Below are positions 5,488-5,523 of a stretch of 5,523 bases of DNA, in pieces. The stretch is from positions 1 through 5,523 of the forward strand of contig JAESSL010000446.1 in assembly GCA_016764135.1 (NCBI GenBank), given 5' to 3'. The first letter of the stretch is position 1. Each line of letters starts with the position of its first letter. The notes below the pieces were generated by a model. It was not told where the DNA came from. It was given only the letters and a program-made list of their open reading frames with translations, and made no database searches. This DNA comes from Alphaproteobacteria bacterium (lineage in GTDB: Bacteria; Pseudomonadota; Alphaproteobacteria; UBA8366; GCA-2717185). A program made the translations under genes and the position numbers.

Positions 5488-5523
5488 ATGTCGAACAAAA
5501 GTAACTCGGATGCTCCGGTCGCG
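5488..5523 (+). CDS. Possible start of a further gene (12 codons, runs off the window)
   Basis: An ATG at 5488 opens a frame reading MSNKSNSDAPVA with no stop before the window edge, and AGGA lies ten bases upstream. The polar, Ser/Asn-rich start is plausible for a real protein. Against it, the start lies only 14 bases after the terminator T-run, leaving no room for a promoter downstream of the terminator. An opposite-strand frame also covers these bases. Nothing can be said about function. Confidence 0.28.
   Translation, partial: MSNKSNSDAPVA

Overview
The window looks like chromosomal DNA of a moderately GC-rich, Gram-negative proteobacterium. It carries an exosortase A (XrtA/PEP-CTERM) exopolysaccharide gene set, a secreted metallo-beta-lactamase-fold protein with a Sec signal, and Shine-Dalgarno-led genes. 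Codon choice (many GGC, GCC, GTC and GAC) and the XrtA-EpsI fusion lean towards Alphaproteobacteria, but this is inference. No phage, transposon, CRISPR or RNA gene is visible.

Left part, minus strand (positions 3319 down to 1): four genes read in one direction with short gaps. In order of transcription they are a TauD/TfdA-type Fe(II)/2-oxoglutarate dioxygenase (3319-2237), a 68-residue two-helix membrane protein (2219-2013), an exosortase A fused to an EpsI domain (1937-306), and the N-terminal glutaminase half of an exosortase-associated, asparagine-synthase-like amidotransferase (268 to beyond the window edge). The last two are the classic neighbours of a PEP-CTERM/exopolysaccharide locus, which probably continues to the left. 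The dioxygenase and the small membrane protein are unusual company and are the most interesting part of the window.

Middle (3320-3461): a divergent intergenic region with an imperfect inverted repeat that could be an operator for both sides.

Right part, plus strand (3462-5407): a 74-residue two-helix membrane protein, a 132-residue VOC (glyoxalase/dioxygenase fold) protein, and a 327-residue exported MBL-fold hydrolase, separated by gaps of 139 and 199 bp. The second gap holds two small tandem repeats and a hairpin-forming inverted repeat just upstream of the MBL gene. A strong rho-independent terminator closes the MBL gene. The last 50 bases could begin another plus-strand gene or end a minus-strand one.

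The left operon is probably for surface polysaccharide and protein sorting: XrtA cleaves PEP-CTERM proteins at the inner membrane, EpsI and the amidotransferase serve the associated polysaccharide, and the dioxygenase may modify an unknown small molecule. The right-hand genes have no clear shared pathway. No PEP-CTERM substrate is encoded in the window.
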